DNA of 23,843 bases from Veillonella sp. (lineage in GTDB: Bacteria; Bacillota; Negativicutes; Veillonellales; Veillonellaceae). The position numbers were made by a program, and so were the translations under genes. The notes beneath the pieces are model-generated. The model saw only the letters and a list, made by a program, of their open reading frames with translations, was not told where the DNA came from and did no database searches. Each line of letters begins with the position of its first letter. Position 1 is the first letter of the stretch. Shown here one piece after another: positions 14,293 to 22,186 of this stretch. Location of the stretch: contig DXZL01000011.1 in NCBI GenBank assembly GCA_019419725.1, forward strand, positions 1 through 23,843. The letters run 5' to 3'.

Positions 14293-14973
14293 TTATTTCA
14301 TCGGACCATGAGCGGCAATAAAATCATCCTTACTCTGTTGTAGTTCTTTTTTAGCGACCATGTACTGTTTCAAGTCAATTTGTCCGTTCTCTTTTTGTTC
14401 AGTTAAGTTCTTTTCTTTATTGATAATCCTAATCCAGTCTAATTGTGTACTAAACTCAGTATTAACGCCTTCACTATTTTCTCGTAACGCAAGCAACGCA
14501 AAGACTTCGTCCATGTCGAGATTAAACATGTCGCTTTCAAAATCGATAGGTTCAAAATAATAGCGAACCGTATCCGCCCCAAATTCATCGTCTAATTTGG
14601 CCCATTCTGGCCCTGAAAGCACGGTAAAGCCGAGCGTATCGTTTCCAAGGCTTTCAATAAACCAACGCACCTCATAATCAGGCTTAACGAAGTCATTGAA
14701 ATATTTTATGGTCACATCCCTATCTTGCTCATCACCGTAAGGAATTTGCAGCTCTTTATCACCTTTTCGTAACACAATATCGTCACCATAAGGCTTGCCA
14801 TTACCGACTATTTCAATATCGATAGGCTCAGCCATCATATCATTAAAATAGCGCACTACATCTTCGTCATACTCACGCCAATCAATCCAGATGATAGCTT
14901 CGGAATCGTATAAATCATTTAGATCAATATCATTGGAAAAAAAGCTTCTTAATTCTTTATACAGATTTTCCAT
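14293..14973 (-). CDS. Hypothetical protein of the immunity-type operon
   Basis: A 226-residue acidic soluble protein that I do not recognise. Features are an I-I-W-I-D-W-R-E-Y-D-E-D segment near 34-45, a central mixed alpha-beta region with aromatic strands (E-V-R-W-F-I-E-S-L), and a C-terminal K/E/Q-rich helix. The start at 14973 is the second of two adjacent ATG codons after AGGAG; the first ATG, one codon upstream, is nearly as good. Placement and composition suggest an immunity or accessory role. Confidence 0.6.
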   Translation of the reverse strand: MENLYKELRSFFSNDIDLNDLYDSEAIIWIDWREYDEDVVRYFNDMMAEPIDIEIVGNGKPYGDDIVLRKGDKELQIPYGDEQDRDVTIKYFNDFVKPDYEVRWFIESLGNDTLGFTVLSGPEWAKLDDEFGADTVRYYFEPIDFESDMFNLDMDEVFALLALRENSEGVNTEFSTQLDWIRIINKEKNLTEQKENGQIDLKQYMVAKKELQQSKDDFIAAHGPMK

Positions 14974-15044
14974 CATCTCTCTCCTATGTATCACTTATTT
15001 TTTTAGGTAGTCTACAACACCCGTGTCACCACTTTAATACAACT

Positions 15045-15476
15045 CTATAAGGTTTCATAAATCACATCTTGTTGAGCCGTAAAGTTTTCATCAAAAGGAA
15101 CCAAAACATATAGATGTCCTGCTGGGGATTCTCCCACATCATAGCCTAGTGCAAATGCATCGTAACAACCTGATTTATCCAGCATTATATCCGTTAGCGT
15201 TAGTACAATAGACTCTTCTTGCTGTATTCCCTTTTGTATGAGCCCCTTCGCCAGTTGATCTAATTCAGCTAATTGAACATATAATTGCTCCCATATTGAT
15301 AGTGAAAGCACCTCAGCCTCAGTATAATCGGTGCAACTAATATTGAGGTTTTGAAAGGCTTGTCCTACATTCTCTAAACGATTAGTGCCCAATCGGCGAG
15401 ATACAAAGTAAACCCCATACGGTTCTACAGTCCAGCTTTCAACATTCCATAATGTCATTAATTCAGATTTTATCAT
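15045..15476 (-). CDS. Hypothetical protein of the immunity-type operon
   Basis: A 143-residue protein with no recognised domain. The N-terminal part contains V-E-P-Y-G-V-Y-F-V, a pattern that also occurs in the next upstream gene (E-P-H-G-V-Y-K-L-L), which may mean the two share a fold. There are no membrane segments. RBS GGAG precedes the ATG, 38 bp after the DUF2262 gene ends. Confidence 0.55.
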   Translation of the reverse strand: MIKSELMTLWNVESWTVEPYGVYFVSRRLGTNRLENVGQAFQNLNISCTDYTEAEVLSLSIWEQLYVQLAELDQLAKGLIQKGIQQEESIVLTLTDIMLDKSGCYDAFALGYDVGESPAGHLYVLVPFDENFTAQQDVIYETL

Positions 15477-15514
15477 TATGAGACTCCACTAGTTCGTCAC
15501 CCTCCGCTAGTTCA

Positions 15515-16330
15515 TCATCCTGCAATATCCGCCTGAACAGGGTTCCCATCCGCATCAATATTAGCTATGATGCAGTGTCCCCAGAAAATATCATCATCGT
15601 CATAATAAACCTCTATGGAGCCATCATTGCGAAACGCCAATTCGCCCATTGTAATACGCTTGGCAAATATTTCTGCCGTAATCGGATCTTGGTCATCGTT
15701 ATCGAGCCAATCATTGGCTAAATCTAGCAAGGTTTCACTAATATATGTACTAATTCGTTGTTCAAATTCTTTGAAATTATCGATTTTATTAAAAGCCGAT
15801 AACGCTACGGTGCAGCTTTCATCAGAACCCTCGTCTACATCAAGGGTGAATGCATAATCATCAATTCTCGCTGTGTAATATTGATACTCTCGATTTAACA
15901 GGAAGTCACCCCTGTCAGTATGAAGGTATTTAGGGGTTTTCAAATAAGCCGACAACGCCTCTAACTCACTATGTTTAGCGTGCTCCTCTAACACCTCGAG
16001 CACATAATAGCGATTATTCCAAGAGGGACGCATATAGCCTAAATCCTCTAAGGGCTTAGCTTTCTTAACTAATAATTTATAGACACCGTGCGGCTCAAAA
16101 GAATAACCCCATCTATCATCAAGGCCCTCAATAATCCACGTCAAAATACCTTCGCTACGGTCAAGCACGCCAGTTCGAGTATCTAGGATAGCATCGGTGG
16201 ACACTAACGGTCTATGGTACTTCTCTAAATAAGGACTCGCCCCATTCGCATCACTGCGCGGCAATGCATAAATCTCAAATACTTCCGGCTCAAACTCTGC
16301 TTCATATTCTGGTAGACGTACAATACTCAT
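15515..16330 (-). CDS. DUF2262 protein
   Basis: A 271-residue protein. Residues about 130-271 match DUF2262, which ends with a D-G-S-I-E-V-Y-Y-D-D-D-D-I-F-W-G-H-C-I-I segment near 237-256; F-W-G-H is the family hallmark. The first 120 residues are a separate domain rich in aromatics with E-P-H-G-V-Y. The function of DUF2262 is unknown, and it recurs in immunity-gene clusters. RBS AGGAG precedes the ATG. Confidence 0.7.
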   Translation of the reverse strand: MSIVRLPEYEAEFEPEVFEIYALPRSDANGASPYLEKYHRPLVSTDAILDTRTGVLDRSEGILTWIIEGLDDRWGYSFEPHGVYKLLVKKAKPLEDLGYMRPSWNNRYYVLEVLEEHAKHSELEALSAYLKTPKYLHTDRGDFLLNREYQYYTARIDDYAFTLDVDEGSDESCTVALSAFNKIDNFKEFEQRISTYISETLLDLANDWLDNDDQDPITAEIFAKRITMGELAFRNDGSIEVYYDDDDIFWGHCIIANIDADGNPVQADIAG

Positions 16331-16381
16331 ATGACTCTCTCCTACATTATAATCACGGTACTCATCATAATTTCTGTTATA

Positions 16382-17224
16382 TCATGAGCGTTCAGCTACA
16401 TCGATTCTATGTAATAATTCTTTCGCTAGTTCTTGGGCTGTTTTGAATTCCTCATTTGAAAGCACCATAAGTACAAAACTATCTGTGCCGATGTCCATGC
16501 CTACTAACTTATGGTTTTTCCACGTGGAATTAAAATGCGCGCACCAGTCCCCAATACATTGACTGTCATCGAATGCAGCTGTATCAATAGATACATCGTC
16601 AGTTAAATTTTCATCAGTAGATAAATTTTTATTATGGATTAGCTTCTGCACATGATAAAGAAAATCCTCTAATTCGATTTTCAAAGATAACTCTACAGCA
16701 CGACCAGTAGATAGTAACTTCTCATAGAGATTCCACCAGCTATCTTCTAGTTCTTCCATGGAATGTAACTTTGCCTTGGTCATGAATGATTTGGCTTGTT
16801 TAGCATCGCCTAGCAACAACGTTGCTAACTCTGTAAATGTAGATCGCATCTGATCGATATCTAGATACGCTACTTCTACACACAAACTACAATCAGGTAC
16901 TCTGCGTTTTTTCACAAAAGCCCGCATCATCTTCACTGCATCAGGATAACTTACATCAGCCATACGATAGGTCTTACCATCTATATCTAAGAATAAATCT
17001 ACTGCATCCTGCGTTTTACCTACACGTGCTTTCATGGCTGTACATCCATCGATAGCATGAGGTGGATATAATTCTATAAACATGAAAAATCCATCATGCA
17101 TAGCCTTGAGGGTATTATCTATGCCTACTATGTTAAAACCATTTCGATTATAATCAGGACTCTTCAAACGCCATTCTTCATAGTTATCGAAGAGTTTTTC
17201 TTGAATCCAATTGTAAAAACTCAT
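16382..17224 (-). CDS. Hypothetical protein, DUF6630-like C-terminal half
   Basis: A 280-residue protein, first gene of the immunity-type operon. Residues about 135-280 resemble the DUF6630 pattern: a helix with F-M-T-K-A-K-L, then S-W-W-N-L-Y-E-K-L-L, G-R-A-V-E-L-S-L-K-I-E-L-E-D-F, and a final D-S-F-V-L-M-V-L-S strand. The N-terminal 130 residues are a mixed domain with M-R-A-F-V-K-K-R-R-V-P-D. The family match is by eye and tentative. GGAG precedes the ATG, and a promoter lies upstream. Confidence 0.5.
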   Translation of the reverse strand: MSFYNWIQEKLFDNYEEWRLKSPDYNRNGFNIVGIDNTLKAMHDGFFMFIELYPPHAIDGCTAMKARVGKTQDAVDLFLDIDGKTYRMADVSYPDAVKMMRAFVKKRRVPDCSLCVEVAYLDIDQMRSTFTELATLLLGDAKQAKSFMTKAKLHSMEELEDSWWNLYEKLLSTGRAVELSLKIELEDFLYHVQKLIHNKNLSTDENLTDDVSIDTAAFDDSQCIGDWCAHFNSTWKNHKLVGMDIGTDSFVLMVLSNEEFKTAQELAKELLHRIDVAERS

Positions 17225-17295
17225 ATATACTCTCCACTATATACTGCTACTTATATGTAATACATATCTTAATAAATGTCTTAATATGTATCTTA

Positions 17296-17301
17296 ATTAT
17301 A
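17296..17301 (-). promoter_or_regulatory. -10 element upstream of the immunity-type operon
   Basis: A perfect TATAAT on the minus strand (17301-17296), about 70 bp before the first gene, with only a weak -35 (TTATAA at 17 bp). Predicted start near 17289. Confidence 0.45.
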
Positions 17302-17411
17302 GCATTATTAAGGAATACTTATAATAAAAGCACCGCACTTTTACATTTAAAAGAAATACATATCGCAAAGACACTGTACAAGACACTATAATCCCATATT
17401 TAATAGAAAAA

Positions 17412-17445
17412 AATACTCCTACAAGATACGTCTTGTAGGAGTATT
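17412..17445 (-). terminator. Terminator of the trimeric autotransporter gene
   Basis: A perfect 15-bp stem AATACTCCTACAAGA / TCTTGTAGGAGTATT with a TACG loop. The minus strand continues with a run of T. It isolates the adhesin gene from the downstream operon. Confidence 0.9.
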
Positions 17446-17479
17446 GATCACACTATTTGGATTCTTATTTAGGTTCTAA

Positions 17480-19624
17480 TTATTTAGATTCTAATTTAGC
17501 TGCCAATTCAGTATATTTTCGTTCTAACTCATTATATTTTTCAGATAGGTCTTTCATATCTTTCTTGAGTTGTGTAGCATCTTCAGTAGTTACCTCTTCA
17601 GAGCTTTTACCAAATTTAAAATTGGCACCTAAGCTAATAGAATTACGGCCGTTACCAACGGTAGTAGCAGCATTAAACATGGTGTTTTTATTAGGGCGAT
17701 AGAACGCACCTAACGCCGCTGCATTAGCATTTTTATAGTTACCAAAGCCAACGGAGTAGGACCATTTGTCATGTTTATCAAAATCTAATGGATGCAAGCC
17801 AGCTAGTGCTGCAGAAGCAGCCGCTACGCTAGATACTTGTTGATCAGTGTAGGATTTAGCTTCATTTAAGCTATTAGCACCGCCATTAATAATACGATTA
17901 TTTAATGTATTAATATCGCCTTCTATGGTAGTGATACGGTTTTCATGATTATCTACCACGTCTTTAATAGCATGTAGTTGGGAGCCATTAACTGCATCAG
18001 TAGATGTCGCAGATACACGGCCTGCTGCTACATTTGTAATGGTGCGTTCTGCACCACTATCACCAATGCTCAATGTACCAACCGCATTTCCACCAGCAAA
18101 GTTATAGGTTCTGCCGCCGATAACACCAGAATTAGTAGACACTGCTGTAGCAGTAACAGACTTAGCACCTAATGCAATACTATTGTCTGTGGCAGCCTTC
18201 GCATTCGTACCAATAGCGATGGAGTTTTCATTAAGAGCTTTAGCTGCATTTCCGATTGCAGTAGCGCTTTTACCAGAAGCCTCCGCTACAAAGCCAATAG
18301 CATTGGATGCAAAGCCTGTCGCTTTAGAAAGGCCAATCGCATTAGCCGCTCTGCCGGAAGCTACGGAAGACACACCAAGTGCTGTGGAGTATGTATCAGA
18401 TGCTTGCGCATTATCACCGATAGCAGTGGATTGAGCACCAGTTGCTTTGGAAATAGTACCTACTGCAGTACCACCCCAACCAGTTGCTACAGAGTCAGTA
18501 CCAATGGATACTGCTAATTCATCTGCTGTCGTATTTCTACCAATTACAATGCTACCCGCTTTAGCAATATTTGCGGCTTTGCCGATAGCAATAGAATCCA
18601 CACCAGTTACAGATGCATTTGTACCGATAGCGATACCATTTTCCTTAGTTGTACTTGCACTATGACCAATTGCTAAAGAGTCCTTTTCTGCTGCGTTAGC
18701 TAATGTACCAGCAGCAAAGGCACTTTTACCAGCACTAGTAGAATAGTTGCCTAATGCTACAGAGTCCTCATTAGAAGCTGCAGTTTTAAAGCCCAATGCG
18801 GTAGAATACGCACCGCTAGCATTTGCATAAGATCCCACTGCAGTTGTATTCATAGCAGTTGCTTCCGAATTGAAACCAAATGCAGAGGACTGATTACCAG
18901 AACCTGTGGAGCTATAACCTACTGCTGTAGCGTAATCATTTTTTGCTTTTGCATTATAGCCAATCGCTGTGCCCATAATGTTATTGGCCTTTGCATTATT
19001 ACCAATAGCAACTGTATTTAGAGCAGTTGCTTCTGCTTTACGACCAATGGCATACGCATCATCGCTTGTTGCTTTCGCAGTATCACCAAAGGCGATAGCA
19101 TTATTGCCTTGCACCTTAGCACCAGTACCACCTACCAAAGCATTATTACCTTTAATGGTATTATTCTTACCTAAAGCCACAGAGTCATGTCCGTCAATAC
19201 TATTATATGAACCAACTAATAAAGAATTAATCGCATTGTCATTATTGGCATGGCCAAAGCCGCCTACGATATTATTAGTACCACCAACAGTATTGCTAGT
19301 ACCTACTACCAAGCTGTGAGTAGCAGAGTTTGTATTATACCAACCTGCTACGATACTCCCTGGGCCAGATACAGTATTATTAGTACCAGAGGTGATAGTA
19401 TCATTAGCGGAAGGTCGAACGGTATTCTTGTCGCCACCAAGCAATATATTTTTTACAGGGGAGAACATACCCTGCTCAACTTTATTATCCCCACCATAGG
19501 CAATAGAATTTTTCATGCTTAGTGGCGCAGCAGTTGTAGCACTAATATCCAAATTGGATGCTGCAAACGCTGTTGTAGTAATACCTGCGGTAATCATAGC
19601 CGTTAACAGTAATTCTTTTTTCAT
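17480..19624 (-). CDS. YadA-like trimeric autotransporter adhesin
   Basis: A 714-residue surface protein. Residues 1-22 are a signal peptide (M-K-K-E-L-L-L, cleavage near A-F-A-A). Residues about 60-500 hold some thirty YadA-type head repeats of about 14 residues (A-I-G-x-x-A-x-A and S-x-A-x-G). A neck with D-A-V-N-G-S-Q-L follows near 545, then a short coiled stalk to about 590, and a C-terminal membrane anchor ending near 672 with S-L-G-A-N-F-K-F-G. Trimers of this type mediate adhesion or aggregation. Unusually, 42 residues of coiled-coil-like sequence follow the anchor, so the beta-signal is not C-terminal. RBS GGGGG precedes the ATG. A terminator-like hairpin lies in the leader. Confidence 0.9.
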   Translation of the reverse strand: MKKELLLTAMITAGITTTAFAASNLDISATTAAPLSMKNSIAYGGDNKVEQGMFSPVKNILLGGDKNTVRPSANDTITSGTNNTVSGPGSIVAGWYNTNSATHSLVVGTSNTVGGTNNIVGGFGHANNDNAINSLLVGSYNSIDGHDSVALGKNNTIKGNNALVGGTGAKVQGNNAIAFGDTAKATSDDAYAIGRKAEATALNTVAIGNNAKANNIMGTAIGYNAKAKNDYATAVGYSSTGSGNQSSAFGFNSEATAMNTTAVGSYANASGAYSTALGFKTAASNEDSVALGNYSTSAGKSAFAAGTLANAAEKDSLAIGHSASTTKENGIAIGTNASVTGVDSIAIGKAANIAKAGSIVIGRNTTADELAVSIGTDSVATGWGGTAVGTISKATGAQSTAIGDNAQASDTYSTALGVSSVASGRAANAIGLSKATGFASNAIGFVAEASGKSATAIGNAAKALNENSIAIGTNAKAATDNSIALGAKSVTATAVSTNSGVIGGRTYNFAGGNAVGTLSIGDSGAERTITNVAAGRVSATSTDAVNGSQLHAIKDVVDNHENRITTIEGDINTLNNRIINGGANSLNEAKSYTDQQVSSVAAASAALAGLHPLDFDKHDKWSYSVGFGNYKNANAAALGAFYRPNKNTMFNAATTVGNGRNSISLGANFKFGKSSEEVTTEDATQLKKDMKDLSEKYNELERKYTELAAKLESK

Positions 19625-19663
19625 TTCGTTTCCCCCTTTTAAGACAACACAAACAATAAACCT

Positions 19664-19702
19664 AAAAAAAGATTCAAACCTATCTAATGGAACTTGAATC
19701 TT
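19664..19702 (-). promoter_or_regulatory. Terminator-like hairpin in the adhesin leader
   Basis: On the minus strand, AAGATTCAA / TTGAATCTT (19702-19694 with 19677-19669) is followed at once by a run of seven T, then 39 bp to the adhesin ATG. Nothing upstream between the tRNA terminator and this point needs terminating, which suggests attenuation of the adhesin transcript. A TTGACA lies upstream near 19737-19732, without an ideal -10. Confidence 0.5.
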
Positions 19703-19804
19703 ATTGTACCCCTCTATACACTATTCATTGTCAAAATATGAATAAAATATGAATATTACTCTAATATTATAAGTCTAGCTCATAAGAATTGCAAGATAAT
19801 ACAA

Positions 19805-19846
19805 AAAAGAAGGCATACTACTTATAAAAGCTGTATGCCTTCTTTT
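19805..19846 (-). terminator. Terminator of the tRNA transcript
   Basis: AAAAGAAGGCATAC pairs perfectly with GTATGCCTTCTTTT around a 14-nt loop. The minus strand ends in TTTTTT. Confidence 0.9.
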
Positions 19847-19852
19847 CTATAC

Positions 19853-19929
19853 TGGTGCGCCTAACCGGAATCGAACCAGTGACACGCAGTTTAGGAAACT
19901 GCTGCTCTATCCTACTGAGCTATAGACGC
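19853..19929 (-). tRNA. tRNA-Arg (anticodon CCT)
   Basis: 77 nt with the CCA end encoded. The acceptor stem GCGTCTA pairs with TAGGCGC, the D-loop has the usual TAGCTCAG, the anticodon stem GCAGT/ACTGC encloses TTCCTAA, and the T-arm contains GGTTCGATTCC. The loop gives anticodon CCT, for AGG codons. It is followed by its own terminator. Confidence 0.95.
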
Positions 19930-19977
19930 ATGTATACTTTATTATATCGTTTTTAATAAAGTATACGCAAGGCATCC

Positions 19978-20967
19978 TTATTGTTGTAGGTATTGGTTAT
20001 TCACTTGTTTTTGTTCTTCTGGGCTTAGGTTTTGGTAGCCTTTCGCTAATGCACTCACCCAAGATCCGTAGGCAGGGTTTGGGAATACCACAAAGGTAGT
20101 ACCAAAGTCCTCTTTATGAGTATCGATGATAGCATTTCTTTCAGCTAAGGTCTTACCTTTTGTATCAATTGGGAAGTCACCGGCATTATCACCCATGTAT
20201 AGAACGACATAATATTTTTTAGCAATCATATCGAAGCGAGGTTGTTTGTCAGAGTCTTTTTCGAATAGTAGTACATGGTCTTTATCGACGGATGGGAATC
20301 CTAGTTCCTTAAAGTTTTGTACTGTTGCATCATAGTTAACAGGTGCATATCGGTTTGAAACGTAGAATATTTCAACACCTTGTTTATGTACTTCATTTAG
20401 GAATTCAACAGCACCAGGCATGGCTTGCGATTTACCTTGATGCACAGCTTGACGCCACCAAGGAGCATCGAAGCGACCATTGCCACTAGCAACGCTTTCA
20501 CCCATCAGTTTAGTATTATCCACTACAGTTTCGTCCGCATCAAGAACGATAGCTAAAGGCTTTCTCTGATGAGATGGATCAGTAACAGCCATGTTAACAA
20601 TATTCAGCGCCACATTATACCCCTGATATGCCAAGGCTCTATACTCAGCAGAGGTGCGCATCCATAACAGCCCCATCGTCTCTGTGTCAGCTTGGTACTG
20701 CTGTTTTTGCTTCAGTGCTGCCTGCTCATCTAGTACTACTGCAGCTTTTGCCGGCTCACTGTTAGCAGCTACTGTATTAGCTACCGTATTCGTAGCCACT
20801 ATACTATTAGTCGGTTGAGTTGATTGAACCTGCGCTACCATCGCTGTAGGAACTACAGGATTTGCCTTCACTGTCGTCGGAGAATCCGCCTGTACTACAG
20901 AACCTACGCAAAGGCTACCGCCAAGGCAAGCCACCCCTACATACCATGCTAAACTACTACGTTTCAT
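19978..20967 (-). CDS. Class C acid phosphatase, e(P4)-like HAD family
   Basis: A 329-residue exported phosphatase. Residues 1-27 are a signal peptide ending V-V-Q-A. A 60-residue Ala/Thr/Val/Asn-rich segment follows. The HAD domain has D143 and D145 in V-L-D-A-D-E-T-V-V-D-N, S204-N205-R206 in F-Y-V-S-N-R, and D260 and D264 in M-G-D-N-A-G-D-F. These are class C acid phosphatase marks. Haemophilus e(P4) is a lipoprotein that dephosphorylates nucleotides outside the inner membrane and helps NAD uptake. Here the cysteine at 20 lacks a good lipobox, so a soluble periplasmic enzyme is more likely. RBS GGAGG. Confidence 0.85.
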   Translation of the reverse strand: MKRSSLAWYVGVACLGGSLCVGSVVQADSPTTVKANPVVPTAMVAQVQSTQPTNSIVATNTVANTVAANSEPAKAAVVLDEQAALKQKQQYQADTETMGLLWMRTSAEYRALAYQGYNVALNIVNMAVTDPSHQRKPLAIVLDADETVVDNTKLMGESVASGNGRFDAPWWRQAVHQGKSQAMPGAVEFLNEVHKQGVEIFYVSNRYAPVNYDATVQNFKELGFPSVDKDHVLLFEKDSDKQPRFDMIAKKYYVVLYMGDNAGDFPIDTKGKTLAERNAIIDTHKEDFGTTFVVFPNPAYGSWVSALAKGYQNLSPEEQKQVNNQYLQQ

Positions 20968-21098
20968 AATTGCCTCCTATCCACATGTGCTCTCTGTATA
21001 CATACAATACACAATGTAATTCTACATAGGTATACGAAAGTCCTCTATAGCTTTATAGGCTATCTGTGTATTTTAATCGATTTACACAAGAACTATGC

Positions 21099-21104
21099 TA
21101 TAAT
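21099..21104 (+). promoter_or_regulatory. Extended -10 promoter of the secreted protein gene
   Basis: TGCTATAAT is a perfect -10 with a TG extension (TATAAT at 21099-21104), about 45 bp before the ATG. No good -35 is seen, as usual for this promoter type. Confidence 0.55.
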
Positions 21105-21152
21105 ACAGCTGTTGATAGTATTAGAGAGTTCTTATAAAAAGAGGTATATGTA

Positions 21153-22034
21153 ATGAAAGTATGTAAACGATCAATTATTACCAGTTCACTATTAGCTGTA
21201 TTAGCTATATCATCTACGTACGGGGCTGCACCAGTACAGCCAAGTGAAAGCACAGACGCTGCAGTGGTTGAGATGGATTATTCTAATATTCCAGAGTTAA
21301 AAAAATCTATCGAAAGCGCAACACCGGCTATGGTGCAATCTACGCTTGATGCTTCTAAGGGAAAACCTACTAAAGATAAGCCCATCTATTCAACGGTGAC
21401 TATGTCTGGTAACCGTGTTGTATCCGTAAAAACTTACAAAACTAAAGAAGAACAAGAAAAAGCCATGTTAAAAGAGCGTAAACGCTTAGACAGGGTCACT
21501 GCTGAACGTCAGGCTAAAAGAAAAGACGAAACACGCACAGATATGCTAAAAGGTTTAACACCAATACCGTCCTATCCACCTGTAAGCGAAACACGCGTAT
21601 TACAAAGCGAAATGTTCTCTAGACCATTCGGCAGACAACTAGATTTGCGTTTAGTAGAGGCCTATACACAAGATTATGACAAGGCCAAACCTGGCGATAT
21701 TTATGTCTATGCAGATTATGTGGACTACACATCTAAACAGCTATTAGGTGAAAAAGATGGTACCACTGCTATTTCAGCTATGATTCTACGTGTAATCATG
21801 AGAAAAGACGAAAACAAGGCTTTCAGCATTGATGTAAATGCGTACTTCATAAATCCAACAACACATACCATTTCCATAAGTCGTTCTGAAGATACAAAGG
21901 GCATCGATATCAAGAAGGACGAAAGATCTGAGGCCGTATTTAAACTACCTTCACACCAACTACAAGCCGGCGATCCTCAGTATGAAATTGCTAAGCTTAT
22001 GTACCAGGACTTAACTAATAAGAAATTTGATTAG
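21153..22034 (+). CDS. Exported protein of unknown function
   Basis: A 293-residue protein that I do not recognise. Residues 1-24 are a signal peptide (M-K-V-C-K-R, hydrophobic core, S-T-Y-G-A-A). Residues about 90-130 are a charged helix rich in Lys, Arg and Glu, likely coiled. The C-terminal half is beta-rich with L-D-L-R-L-V-E-A-Y-T, I-Y-V-Y-A-D-Y-V-D-Y and F-S-I-D-V-N-A-Y-F. AGAGG precedes the ATG. It is a single gene between an extended -10 promoter and a terminator, divergent from the acid phosphatase. Likely periplasmic. Confidence 0.65.
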   Translation: MKVCKRSIITSSLLAVLAISSTYGAAPVQPSESTDAAVVEMDYSNIPELKKSIESATPAMVQSTLDASKGKPTKDKPIYSTVTMSGNRVVSVKTYKTKEEQEKAMLKERKRLDRVTAERQAKRKDETRTDMLKGLTPIPSYPPVSETRVLQSEMFSRPFGRQLDLRLVEAYTQDYDKAKPGDIYVYADYVDYTSKQLLGEKDGTTAISAMILRVIMRKDENKAFSIDVNAYFINPTTHTISISRSEDTKGIDIKKDERSEAVFKLPSHQLQAGDPQYEIAKLMYQDLTNKKFD

Positions 22035-22060
22035 CAGTATAAATACACTCACCACGACAA

Positions 22061-22101
22061 AAGCCCCTCCTTACTATGAGCTACATAGCAAGAAGGGGCT
22101 T
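22061..22101. terminator. Bidirectional terminator between convergent genes
   Basis: AAGCCCCTCCTT and AAGAAGGGGCTT pair with one mismatch, with a further CTA/TAG inside. The minus strand ends in TTTTG, so it can also stop catalase transcripts. Confidence 0.8.
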
Positions 22102-22186
22102 CGTCTTAACTTAAGGAAGTTCTTTTAATCGTTTGTATTATTCAGATAGAGTATCTATATTATGTAAATAGCATCTATAGTACTAT

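Noticed and set aside
17480..19624. Contact-dependent inhibition system formed by the adhesin and the following immunity-type genes
   Set aside because: The adhesin is a trimeric autotransporter with a membrane anchor, not a CdiA-type exoprotein. It has no toxin tip, and a strong terminator separates it from the operon.
17480..19624. Repetitive DNA in the adhesin gene as a CRISPR or tandem-repeat array
   Set aside because: The repeats are protein-level YadA head repeats of about 14 residues with diverged DNA, not identical repeats with spacers.
19978..20967. Lipoprotein assignment for the class C phosphatase
   Set aside because: The only N-terminal cysteine in range (residue 20) follows G-S-L, which is a poor lipobox, and a normal signal-peptidase site V-Q-A follows.
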